DNA of 8,146 bases from JBBQXK01 sp038251625 (GCA_038251625.1 JBBSBE010000159.1:1-8146), one strand, 5' to 3'; shown: positions 1 through 6,900, numbered from the stretch's first letter. Notes: generated by a model not told the origin, from the sequence alone. A program made the numbers and translations.

Positions 1-153
1 GATCCCTGCCGAACGAAACACACGCGACAGCCGGGGAAAATCATCAAGGCGTGCCGAAAAAGACTGCTCAACTGCGTTGGCCGCATCCTGTTGCAACAGG
101 ACGTGCGACGGCACCGCGGTTGCAATCGACATCAGCTTGGGAAAGTGTTTCAT
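1..153 (-). CDS. Type III polyketide synthase (chalcone/stilbene synthase-like), N-terminal 51 residues, cut by the window edge
   Basis: The minus-strand frame starting at 153 encodes MKHFPKLMSIATAVPSH, continues through an acidic/aromatic helix and reaches FPRLSRVFRSAGI before leaving the window. The pattern 'L-x-S-I-A-T-A-V-P-x-H' followed about 25 residues later by 'L-x-x-V-F-x-x-A-G-I' is characteristic of the N-terminus of bacterial type III PKSs. These homodimeric ketosynthases extend a fatty acyl-CoA with malonyl-CoA to alkylpyrones or alkylresorcinols. The start is supported by GGAG at 163-160, six bases upstream of the ATG. The catalytic Cys-His-Asn triad lies beyond the window and cannot be checked; full-length members are about 350 residues. 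The divergent neighbours are two methyltransferases, a usual company for such enzymes. I am fairly sure of the family but not of the product; KAS III/FabH-like enzymes are the main alternative. Confidence 0.78.
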   Translation of the reverse strand, partial: MKHFPKLMSIATAVPSHVLLQQDAANAVEQSFSARLDDFPRLSRVFRSAGI

Positions 154-796
154 CGGACGCTCCGCACGCAAGCCGTGGCGATGCGCGCAATAAGGGTTTC
201 GTAGGCGTTGATAATGTTAGCGTCTGCCGGTTGAAGACCCCGCCCTTTGCGCTTGGACGCGCGACAGCGGCAAGCAAAACCAACCGTTGTCTAACAGTTT
301 GACCAAGCTTTGGTTCCGTGTGTCGGCCTGGATGATCTCAGTGCGATCTGTATAGAAAGCGCTGTTCCATGGTCACAAACGCCTCCACTTTTCGGATGCC
401 GACGGTCTCGGAGTTGTCGCCCTGTGCGCGAGAGCCAATCGTGCTAGGATGTCCATCATGGAAGCGTTTGCCGCACATGAGCCGGAAAAGGCAGAAAGCT
501 GTGCAAAAAGTAAAGATCAAAGTCGGTCAAGCTGTTATCGACCTCGAGCGGTGTCCGCGACGTGGATCACAAGAAGACCGGCCAGGCGGGCTAGGGCTGT
601 TTCGACAGACAAACCGGGGCGTCAGCGATGATTGGCTATGCCTGCAACGATGCACGAAAGCTGCGTGTCGTTTTTCGAAATTTGACACCTTGCCCGCCCA
701 CGAAGCGGGGCACTTTTCCTCACTGTTGCGGCTGGTAGGGCCACTGCAGCAGGACCTACGGCAGATCCCGCTCACCCATGTTCAGATGATGCCGAC
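154..796. other. Divergent intergenic region, no convincing gene
   Basis: These 643 bases separate the minus-strand PKS start from the plus-strand methyltransferase start, so promoters for both should lie here. I see no clear sigma70 -35/-10 pair for either direction. Open frames exist (one plus-strand frame of 143 codons from 369 ends in an ATGA overlap with the gene at 797), but its codon use lacks the third-position G/C bias of the real genes, it is rich in Cys, Arg and Ser, and no family is recognisable. A small inverted repeat (ACCAA 302-306, TTGGT 310-314) and a terminator-like hairpin (691-720) are the only structured elements I noticed. The stretch could be a decayed gene. Confidence 0.5.
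691..720 (+). terminator. Terminator-like hairpin in the leader of the methyltransferase genes
   Basis: TGCCCGC (691-697) pairs with GCGGGGCA (705-712), with one bulged G and a 7-base loop, followed by CTTTTCCT (713-720). The T-rich tail is only on the plus strand. It sits about 77 bases before the ATG at 797, with no recognisable gene ending upstream. It could be a true terminator of a decayed gene, a leader attenuator, or chance. The tail is short for a strong intrinsic terminator. Confidence 0.4.
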
Positions 797-1618
797 ATGA
801 CCTCCGCAGATTCGCGGATTGCGCGGTTGGTCACGTTGCTTCGCGCAACGCTTCATCCACCGCAGGGCGCGGCGCGGATTGCGCTGGCACTGTCCTTTGG
901 ACTGATCTGCCACATAACCTTTGCTGCTGGTGTGTCGGCGATGATCGTGGCGATGTTCTTTGGCCTGAGCGAAAGCTTCGGCACCGTGCCATGGCCATGG
1001 GCCGCCCTTGCGAATGCAGCTCTGATTGCGCAGTTTCCACTGGCGCATTCGCTTTTCCTCACCGGCCCCGGCGGGCGATTGCTCGCCCGACTGATCCCTG
1101 GCCCTCACGGTGCAACGCTGGGCACGACGACCTATGCCATCATCGCCTCGGCCCAGTTGCTTGTGCTGTTCACGCTGTGGACGCCATCGGGCATCGTCTG
1201 GTGGCGGGCAGATGGCGTGGCGTTCTGGGGCATCACTGCAGCTTTTGCCGCAAGTTGGCTGCTGCTGATGAAAGCCATTTTCGACGCCGGTGCCGAGGTT
1301 CAGGTGGGCGCACTTGGCTGGATGTCGCTGATGGCACGTATCCGCCCGGTGTTTCCCGACATGCCGACCCAAGGCCTGTTCCGCCTGATCCGTCAGCCGA
1401 TCTATGTGGCCTTCACGCTGACGCTTTGGACCGTGCCGGTCTGGACACCCGATCAGTTGGGGCTGGCGCTGAGTTTTACCGCCTATTGCCTGCTGGCCCC
1501 GCGCATGAAGGAGCGCCGCTTCGCCGCCCGCTATGGTGACAGGTTCAGTCGCTACCGTGCGGCGGTTCCGTATGTACTTCCACGTCTCGCCTCTGCAAAG
1601 GACCGCGATGCGCAATGA
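797..1618 (+). CDS. Integral-membrane methyltransferase, ICMT/MddA-like family
   Basis: This 273-residue protein is strongly hydrophobic, with membrane segments near residues 28-55, 68-88, 110-130, 140-160 and 203-235. The C-terminal third carries the SAM-binding pattern of the isoprenylcysteine carboxyl methyltransferase / phospholipid methyltransferase superfamily: R-Q-P-I-Y at 199-203 (usually R-H-P-x-Y), then KERRF at 238-242 and F-S-R-Y-R-A-A-V-P-Y at 250-259. The overall layout resembles methanethiol S-methyltransferase (MddA) and the NnrU-like group, about 250-270 residues. The family methylates hydrophobic or membrane-embedded acceptors. The ATG at 797 is the only ATG in the frame after the stop at 683, though no good ribosome binding site precedes it. 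The gene overlaps the next one by 11 bases, so the two are probably co-expressed. Beside a type III PKS, a membrane methyltransferase plausibly methylates the polyketide lipid, as described for Bacillus YpbQ with BpsA; that role is inference. The substitution of the RHP histidine by Gln is unusual. Confidence 0.75.
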   Translation: MTSADSRIARLVTLLRATLHPPQGAARIALALSFGLICHITFAAGVSAMIVAMFFGLSESFGTVPWPWAALANAALIAQFPLAHSLFLTGPGGRLLARLIPGPHGATLGTTTYAIIASAQLLVLFTLWTPSGIVWWRADGVAFWGITAAFAASWLLLMKAIFDAGAEVQVGALGWMSLMARIRPVFPDMPTQGLFRLIRQPIYVAFTLTLWTVPVWTPDQLGLALSFTAYCLLAPRMKERRFAARYGDRFSRYRAAVPYVLPRLASAKDRDAQ

Positions 1619-2459
1619 CTTGACGATCTATGACAGGGTCGCCGACCATTGGTGGTCGGACGATGTGCGCTGGGTGCGGACGCTGAAAAACCTCGTGCCG
1701 GGCCGCCTGCGGTGGTTTGACCGGCATATCGACTGGCAGAACAAGGACGTTCTGGATCTGGGCTGCGCAGGCGGCTTCATGGCCGAGGCAATGGCTGCGC
1801 GAGGCGCGCATGTGACCGGGATCGACCCTGCGGACGCAGCCATCGAGGCCGCCCGCCGTCACGCCCGCGAGAGCGGTCTTCGCATTGCCTACGACGTGGG
1901 CACGGGCGAGGCGCTGCCCTATGAAGCTGCAAGTTTCGATGCCGTCGTCTGCGTCGATGTGCTGGAGCATGTGGCTGATTTGAACAAGGTGCTGTCCGAA
2001 ACAATGCGCGTTCTGCGTCCGGGTGGCCTGTTCCTCTTCGACACCATCAACCGCAACCCCTTGGCCCGCCTTGTCACCATAAAGGTTGCCGAAGACCTGC
2101 TGCGCCTTTTGCCGCGCGGCACGCATGACCCGGCGATGTTCATCAAGCCGCACGAATTACGCAGCGCCCTTCGAGGTGCAGGACTGGTACCGGGCCCGGT
2201 AACCGGGCTTGGCCCCCGCGGCGTGAACCGGCGTCTCGACCTGACCTTCGGCCCCATGCCGCTGACCGCGATACTTTACATGGGGATCGCCCGCAAACCG
2301 GCCTTCATGAACGGTGATTCCGTTTTTGATTCTGCACGCGTGACCACAGCAGGTCTTGAGGTGTTCATCGTGCCCAAGTCTAACTGGATTTGGGAAGCCG
2401 TACTGCGGCACACCGGCGTTGAACGTCGGCTATGGGCCGTTCATGTCGGTTCAGGCTGA
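1608..2459 (+). CDS. UbiG-like class I SAM-dependent O-methyltransferase with C-terminal extension
   Basis: I chose the ATG at 1608 (283 residues) over one at 1533 because AAAGGA (1597-1602) lies five bases upstream and the sequence before it reads inside the previous gene. Rossmann motifs are clear: VLDLGCAGG (48-56) binds SAM, VTGIDPA (69-75) holds the acidic ribose contact, DAVVCVDVLEHV (111-122) is motif II and LRPGG (136-140) motif III. Residues 145-183 (DTINRNP, then LLPRGTHD and MFIKPHEL) match the region specific to UbiG, the enzyme that O-methylates catechol and demethyl intermediates of ubiquinone; in E. coli this segment is linked to membrane lipid binding. E. coli UbiG is 240 residues, and here about 50 unrecognised residues follow residue 231. 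Context with a type III PKS and a membrane methyltransferase suggests a phenolic alkyl lipid rather than ubiquinone as substrate (inference). Being the housekeeping ubiG is possible but less likely. Confidence 0.82.
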   Translation: MRNDLTIYDRVADHWWSDDVRWVRTLKNLVPGRLRWFDRHIDWQNKDVLDLGCAGGFMAEAMAARGAHVTGIDPADAAIEAARRHARESGLRIAYDVGTGEALPYEAASFDAVVCVDVLEHVADLNKVLSETMRVLRPGGLFLFDTINRNPLARLVTIKVAEDLLRLLPRGTHDPAMFIKPHELRSALRGAGLVPGPVTGLGPRGVNRRLDLTFGPMPLTAILYMGIARKPAFMNGDSVFDSARVTTAGLEVFIVPKSNWIWEAVLRHTGVERRLWAVHVGSG

Positions 2460-2467
2460 TCGATCAG
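2456..2467. repeat. 12-base perfect palindrome over the methyltransferase stop codon
   Basis: CTGATCGATCAG is a perfect inverted repeat that includes the TGA stop at 2457-2459. There is no T-run after it, so it is not an intrinsic terminator. It may be chance or a protein-binding site. Confidence 0.35.
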
Positions 2468-2611
2468 GGCTCGCTGATGGCTCGAGATCGGCGTGGTTCC
2501 GGCGGAGTGTCCTACCGATTTACGCGCACGCGAAACGGACGCATGTGCTTGACCAATGGCTGTGCAACATTGGGGTACAAAAGTGACTCGGGCGAGGAAG
2601 CTTTCGAAGCG

Positions 2612-2629
2612 GGTCAACAATAGGTCAAC
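2612..2629 (+). repeat. GGTCAAC double repeat, left copy (candidate integrase arm-type site)
   Basis: GGTCAACAATAGGTCAAC consists of GGTCAAC at 2612-2618 and again at 2623-2629, 11 bases apart, about one helical turn. The identical 18 bases occur at 2883-2900 on the other side of the tRNA fragment, in the same orientation, 271 bases away. Paired, in-phase short repeats flanking a tRNA core are typical of integrase arm-binding sites. Confidence 0.55.
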
Positions 2630-2666
2630 CTGTTTAACTACTTCGTTCCCCGTTTGGACCCGTCCT

Positions 2667-2692
2667 CTGCGGCTGGCTGCGGCAAACTGCGG
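2667..2692 (+). repeat. Three CTGCGG units at exact 10-base spacing
   Basis: CTGCGG occurs at 2667-2672, 2677-2682 and 2687-2692. The four-base spacers differ, so this is not a simple tandem duplication but a phased array of six-base units on one face of the helix. Its place about 80 bases left of the tRNA fragment fits an excisionase or accessory-factor site; that role is inferred. Confidence 0.5.
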
Positions 2693-2769
2693 TTAGAAAC
2701 CCTCGTTAGTTCAAGGGGTTATCGCGTAACCTATTGAAATTAAAGGGCGCTCGTTCCTCGGGCAGAAGC

Positions 2770-2816
2770 GGCTCATAACCTGAAGGTCACAGGTTCAAAT
2801 CCTGTCCCCGCAACCA
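2770..2816 (+). tRNA. 3' half of an initiator tRNA-Met(CAT) gene; 5' half missing (attachment-site duplicate)
   Basis: The anticodon loop CTCATAA (2772-2778, anticodon CAT 2774-2776), the 3' anticodon stem CCTGA (2779-2783), the variable loop, a perfect T arm (ACAGG 2789-2793, loop TTCAAAT, CCTGT 2801-2805), the 3' acceptor strand CCCCGCA (2806-2812), discriminator A and encoded CCA (2814-2816) are all in place. A at position 72 (2812) is the base that forms the C1:A72 mismatch of initiators, and CCT in the stem is the alphaproteobacterial variant. Upstream, only two anticodon-stem pairs can form; there is no D arm and no CGCGGGG acceptor strand. The gene is therefore not functional as it stands. 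A 3' tRNA end starting at the anticodon loop is the usual duplicated core left by tyrosine-recombinase integration. Confidence 0.88.
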
Positions 2817-2843
2817 AAATACCTTGCAACAACAATGCTTTAC

Positions 2844-2866
2844 GCCCCGCTTTCTGCGGGGCTTTC
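2844..2866 (+). terminator. Intrinsic terminator after the tRNA fragment
   Basis: GCCCCGC (2844-2850) and GCGGGGC (2856-2862) form a perfect 7-base GC stem with a TTTCT loop, followed by TTTCGC. It lies 28 bases past the CCA and would end transcription of an intact tRNA gene at this locus. Confidence 0.75.
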
Positions 2867-2882
2867 GCATGCCCGCAACCCA

Positions 2883-2900
2883 GGTCAACAATAGGTCAAC
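2883..2900 (+). repeat. GGTCAAC double repeat, right copy (candidate integrase arm-type site)
   Basis: This is the exact second copy of the 18-base repeat found at 2612-2629, with GGTCAAC at 2883-2889 and 2894-2900. It lies just past the terminator, on the side of the tRNA fragment that should be chromosome if this were a simple left or right element end. Just before it, CCCGCAACC (2872-2880) echoes the tRNA 3' end (2807-2815). Confidence 0.55.
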
Positions 2901-3349
2901 AAAATCGACCAAACTGCGCAGGATTCCAACACGTTAGTAGCCCAACCCGCAGTCGAGCGCGCCAAAACGGAGCAAGGCGTGGCTCAGACGTTCTTAGAGC
3001 GCTCTGCTTAAGTCCGCATTAGCCGCGGAGCGCGGTCCCACCTGAGCGAGCGACCGAAACGCCTGATGCAGCCATCCGGTCGCATATCAACCACTTCTTC
3101 TTATCGGCGCGCATGGTCATCGATTGATTGGGCGCGTGCAGAACTTTCGCAGGATAGATCGAGCATTTGAGAAGCAGGGGCCGTAGCTTGAAATGCTCAG
3201 CCGATAACTGAACTCGCATCGCCTGCATTCCTTATGAGCGCCGGATTGAACCGCGATCTTGCAAAGTCGATGATCCGTGATCTGACCCAAGAGTATTTTA
3301 AGAACTTCTTCCGCGTGACGGGGGGGGGGCGAAACCCTCGGGGCTGGTT
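2901..3349. other. Non-coding stretch between the attachment-like site and the thioredoxin gene
   Basis: I see no supported gene. Minus-strand frames of about 70-84 codons exist (3228-3019, 3371-3117), but they lack family motifs and the codon bias of the neighbours. A 10-base palindrome AGAGCGCTCT lies at 2996-3005 and a run of ten Gs at 3320-3329. The composition is more even and less codon-structured than the flanking genes, as expected of decayed sequence. No T-tailed terminator for the thioredoxin gene is evident on the minus strand. Confidence 0.45.
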
Positions 3350-3778
3350 TCAGCCTAGTCCAGCAGCCCACTCAACGATTTGCGTCGATGCAATCGCACC
3401 GGCCTGCCGCTTGATTTCCCTCCCACTTCGAAACGCAATCAGCAGCGGTATTCCGCGAATGCCGTATCGCCCGCCTGCTTCGGGGTAGGTCTCGGTGTTC
3501 AGCTTTGCGAAACGTGCGCGGCCTTTGAGTTCCTTGGACGCTTTGGCAAATTCGGGCGCCATCATCTTACATGGTCCGCACCACGCCGCCCAGAAATCCA
3601 CGACAAGCGGCAGGTCGTCGATCCGTGCGGCTTTCTCAAGAATATCGAAGGGAATTTCAAATGGTTTGTCCGAAATCAACCCCGCGCCGCAGGTTCCACA
3701 TTTGGGATCGGACCCCAGTCTGGCCTCTGGCACGCGGTTGCTTTGACCGCAGATAAGGCAAGCAAGTTTTACACTCAT
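3350..3778 (-). CDS. trxC: Thioredoxin 2 (TrxC-type, N-terminal zinc ribbon)
   Basis: The 142-residue protein has two parts. Residues 7-30 carry two CxxC pairs (C7/C10 and C27/C30), the zinc-binding module that separates thioredoxin 2 from thioredoxin 1. Residues about 40-142 form the thioredoxin fold with active site WCGPC (66-70) after the strand VVDFWAA, and the cis-proline at I110-P111. E. coli TrxC is 139 residues, so the length is normal. It is a cytoplasmic dithiol reductase, recycled by thioredoxin reductase and usually tied to oxidative or thiol stress. I chose the ATG at 3778 because GGGAG lies six bases upstream and the zinc ribbon begins at once; an in-frame ATG at 3805 would add nine unconserved residues and overlap the upstream repeats. 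It lies 141 bases downstream of the RND gene on the same strand, so it may be read with it or from its own promoter. Confidence 0.9.
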   Translation of the reverse strand: MSVKLACLICGQSNRVPEARLGSDPKCGTCGAGLISDKPFEIPFDILEKAARIDDLPLVVDFWAAWCGPCKMMAPEFAKASKELKGRARFAKLNTETYPEAGGRYGIRGIPLLIAFRSGREIKRQAGAIASTQIVEWAAGLG

Positions 3779-3919
3779 TTCATGCTCCCAACTGTTTCTT
3801 ATCATTGTTGTTTATCATAGCACGCCGGGCACTGCAGTGAGCTGTATCAGCCGACGAGAGAGACCGCCTTACCGAGGGACCGATCGTTTTGTTTGAAGCC
3901 GTCCGTTATTTCGTCGCTC
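3779..3919 (-). promoter_or_regulatory. Intergenic region upstream of trxC with phased ATGATAA repeats
   Basis: On the minus strand, ATGATAA occurs twice (3818-3812 and 3805-3799), separated by six bases, in an AT-rich patch directly before the thioredoxin ribosome binding site. TATGAT within 'GCTATGATAAAC' could serve as a -10 element, but no good -35 sits 16-18 bases upstream. A 10-base palindrome CACTGCAGTG lies at 3830-3839. The size of the gap and the AT-rich repeats suggest a separate promoter or operator for trxC; I cannot name the regulator. Confidence 0.35.
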
Positions 3920-6900
3920 TCAGGTCTTGAGCACCCGATAGATCGCCGGGATCACGAGCACTGTCAGCAGCGTCGAGGATAGCAACCCGAACAGGAGCGA
4001 GATCGCCAGCCCCTGAAAGATCGGGTCGGACAAGATCACCACCGCCCCGATCATCGCCGCGATGGCCGTCAAAAGGATCGGCTTGAACCGGATGGCCCCG
4101 GCCTCGATCAGAATCTCCACCGGAGTCTTGCCTGCCGGATCGGCGTGGCGGATGAAATCGACCAGCAGGATCGAATTGCGCACGATGATGCCCGCAAGGG
4201 CGATGAAACCGATCATCGAGGTGGCCGAGAATGGCGCGGAAAATAGCCAGTGCCCTGCCACGATGCCGAGAAACGTTAGCGGGATTGGCGTCAGGATCAC
4301 CAAAGGCAGGCGGAACGAACCGAACTGCGCGACGACAAGTATATAGATAGCCAGCAGCGCCACGCCAAACGCTGCCCCCATATCACGGAAGGTGACGTAA
4401 GTCACTTCCCACTCGCCGTCCCACAGCAGGGTCGTCACGGATTCGTCGGCGGGCTGGCCATACAGGCTGATCACCGGTTTGGTGCCGGGGGCCCAGTCCA
4501 TCGCATCCAGCGCCTTGCCCACCGCGATCATGCCGTAAAGTGGCGCCTCGAACGCCCCTGCCATCTCTGCCGTCACCATTTCCGCATCCCGCCCGTTGTG
4601 GCGAAACACCGGGAACGAGGCGCGTTCCTCCGCCACGCGGATCACGTCGCCCAATTCCACTACGCCCCGCGCGCCTGGCAACACGTTGGCCGGGATCGGG
4701 GTAGACAGGAACCGCTCGTCCAGTACCCGGTCGCCGGGGCTGCGCTCAACCCGGATCGGGATTGGCGGGCGGCCGTCCCCGCGGTGCGAATAGCCCACCG
4801 TGCGCCCACCGTTCAGGATGGCCAGCGTGTCGAAGACATCGCTTTCCTCGACGCTGAAAAACTCCAGATCGTCGGTGCTGATCGTGGCGCGCAAACGGCG
4901 TGCCTGCATGCCGAAGCTGTCATCCACGTCAACAACAAAAGGCACAGATTGAAAGGCTTCGCGCACCTTGGTTGCGGCAGCCCGGCGGGAATTGGCATCA
5001 GGGCCGTAGACCTCGGCCAGCAGGGTTGCGATCACCGGCGGACCGGGCGGAGGCTCCACCGTTTTCAGGCTCGTGCCAGCGGGCAGCGGCAACGCGGCCA
5101 GACGCGCGCGGATATCCAGCGCGATTGCATGGCTGGGCCGGTCGCGGTCGGCCTTGGGCGAGAGGGTGATCTGCACCTCTCCCAAATGTGCTGCGCCGCG
5201 CAAGTAATAATGCCGCACCAGACCGTTGAAATTGAACGGGGCCGCAGTCCCGGCATGGGTCTGCACTGACACCACCTCGGGCAGTTGCAAAACCAGGCGC
5301 GCCACGTCCTGTGCCACGCGGTCTGTCGCCTCGACCGCAGCACCTTCTGGCAGGTCAATGACCACGGACAGCTCGGACTTGTTATCGAATGGCAGCAGCT
5401 TGACCGTCACATCCTGCGTGTAAAGCAGACCAAGCGAGCCAAAAGACAGGACCACCGTGACCAGCAGGAAGACCAGACTGCGGGTCTTGCTGGCCAGCAA
5501 GGGCCGTGCCACGCGACCGTACAGCCGACCAAGGAAGCCGCCGGGATGGCCGCCATAGGTGTCGTCATGGCCATGCGCCGCCATGGGCGCGCGGCCAGCC
5601 ACCTTGACCATCAGCCACGGCGTAATGATCACGGCGACAAAGAACGAAAAGATCATCGCTGCACTGGCATTCGCGGGGATCGGGCTCATGTACGGCCCCA
5701 TCAGGCCCGACACGAACAGCATCGGCAACAGCGCGGCCACCACGGTTAGGGTCGCCACGATAGTGGGGTTGCCAACCTCCGCCACCGCATCAACGGCGCC
5801 CGCGATGCGGCTGCGACCGTCGTTCATCCCCCAGTGCCGCGCGATGTTTTCGATCACTACAATCGCATCATCGACCAGTATGCCGATGGAAAAGATCAGC
5901 GCGAACAGCGACACCCGGTTCAGCGTATAGCCCATGACCCAGGCGGCAAAGAGCGTCAGCAGGATGGTGACCGGGATCACCATCGCCACGACAATCGCTT
6001 CGCGCCAGCCGATGGCAAGCCAGACAAGCGCCACGATGGACAGCGTGGCAAGACCAAGGTGAAACAGCAGTTCATTGGCCTTTTCGTTCGCGGTTTCGCC
6101 ATAGTTGCGGGTGACGATCACGGCGACCGTGTCCGGGATCAGACTGCCCTCAAGCGCCTCAATGCGCGTCAGGATCGCCTCGGCCACGATCACCGCATTG
6201 GCTCCGGCGCGCTTGGCCACGGCCAGAGTGACGGCTGGTGTGCGGGTGACCGTGCCATCTGGCGCGTGGCTGACATTGGCCACGATCACGTCGGCGCTGT
6301 CGGACACAAAGCTGACCTCGGCCACATCGGCCACATAGACCGGCCGCCCGTCACGGGTGGTCAGCAAGAGGTTGGCAATCTCGGCCGAGGCGACCAGCGT
6401 CTCACCCACCACCAGATCAATTTGTTCGCCGTTGTCGCGCAACGGGCCAGTGTTCTGTGATCGGTTGGCATTGGCCACCTTTGCCGCCAGTTGCTGCAAA
6501 GTGACGCCATACAGCGCCAGCCGCTCAGGGTCAGGGGCGATGCGGATCATTTCGGGCACTTCGCCCACCAAATAGGTCAGCCCGACATCCGTCGTCTTGG
6601 CCACCTGCGTGCGCAACTCGCGGGCGATGCGGGTCAGATCGTTGGCGCTGATGCCTTCGACCCCCGGTTTGGGCGCCAGTGTCAGCGACACGATCGCCAC
6701 ATCATCAATGCCGCGCCCGACGATCAGCGGCTCGGGGATGCCGAAGGGGATGCGGTCCATATTGGCGCGAATCTTGTCATGCACGCGCAGAACAGCCGCA
6801 TCCGACGAGGTGCCAACCTTGAAGCGCACCGTGACCAGCACGTTGTCGTCATGGGTCGAGGAATAGACATGTTCGACCCCGGCGATGCCCTTGACGATGC

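Larger units (their letters stand above)
2460..2769. other. Non-coding region left of the tRNA fragment, probable element arm
   Basis: No supported gene is seen. Short frames (for example 2432-2623 plus strand) match no family I know. The stretch holds one copy of the 18-base GGTCAAC double repeat (2612-2629), three helically phased CTGCGG units (2667-2692) and a weak hairpin (AACCCT 2698-2703 against AGGGGTT 2714-2720). This kind of clustered short repeat next to a broken tRNA gene is what the arm of a tyrosine-recombinase attachment site looks like. Confidence 0.45.

Noticed and set aside
682..710. TTGACA at 682-687 as a -35 promoter element for the methyltransferase genes
   Set aside because: The -10 position 17 bases downstream is GC-rich hairpin sequence, so no promoter can be supported.
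369..800. Plus-strand open frame of 143 codons ending in an ATGA overlap with the membrane methyltransferase gene
   Set aside because: The overlap is tempting, but the codon third positions lack the G/C bias of the real genes, the protein looks random (many Cys, Arg, Ser), no family is recognised, and the terminator-like hairpin falls inside it.
782..1615. Long minus-strand open frame of 277 codons opposite the membrane methyltransferase
   Set aside because: It is the antisense shadow of a GC-rich gene: very rich in Arg, Gln, His and Cys with no motifs, while the plus strand has membrane segments and family motifs.
2432..2623. Short plus-strand frame of 63 codons after the methyltransferase, ending in the left GGTCAAC repeat
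   Set aside because: No recognised family, no ribosome binding site, and its start overlaps the previous gene; it could be an integrase remnant but I have no motif to support that.
2612..2900. CRISPR array
   Set aside because: Only two copies of the 18-base repeat exist, 271 bases apart, with no regular spacers and no cas genes.
3019..3371. Minus-strand frames between the att-like site and trxC, considered as transposase remnants
   Set aside because: No DDE, HUH or serine recombinase motif, no terminal inverted repeats and no target duplication could be found.
4598..5269. Long plus-strand frames opposite the RND gene (also 5285-5749, 5834-6460, 6491-7171)
   Set aside because: All are shadows of the RND coding frame, rich in Arg, His, Gln and Asp with no domain, whereas the minus strand encodes a complete RND protein.
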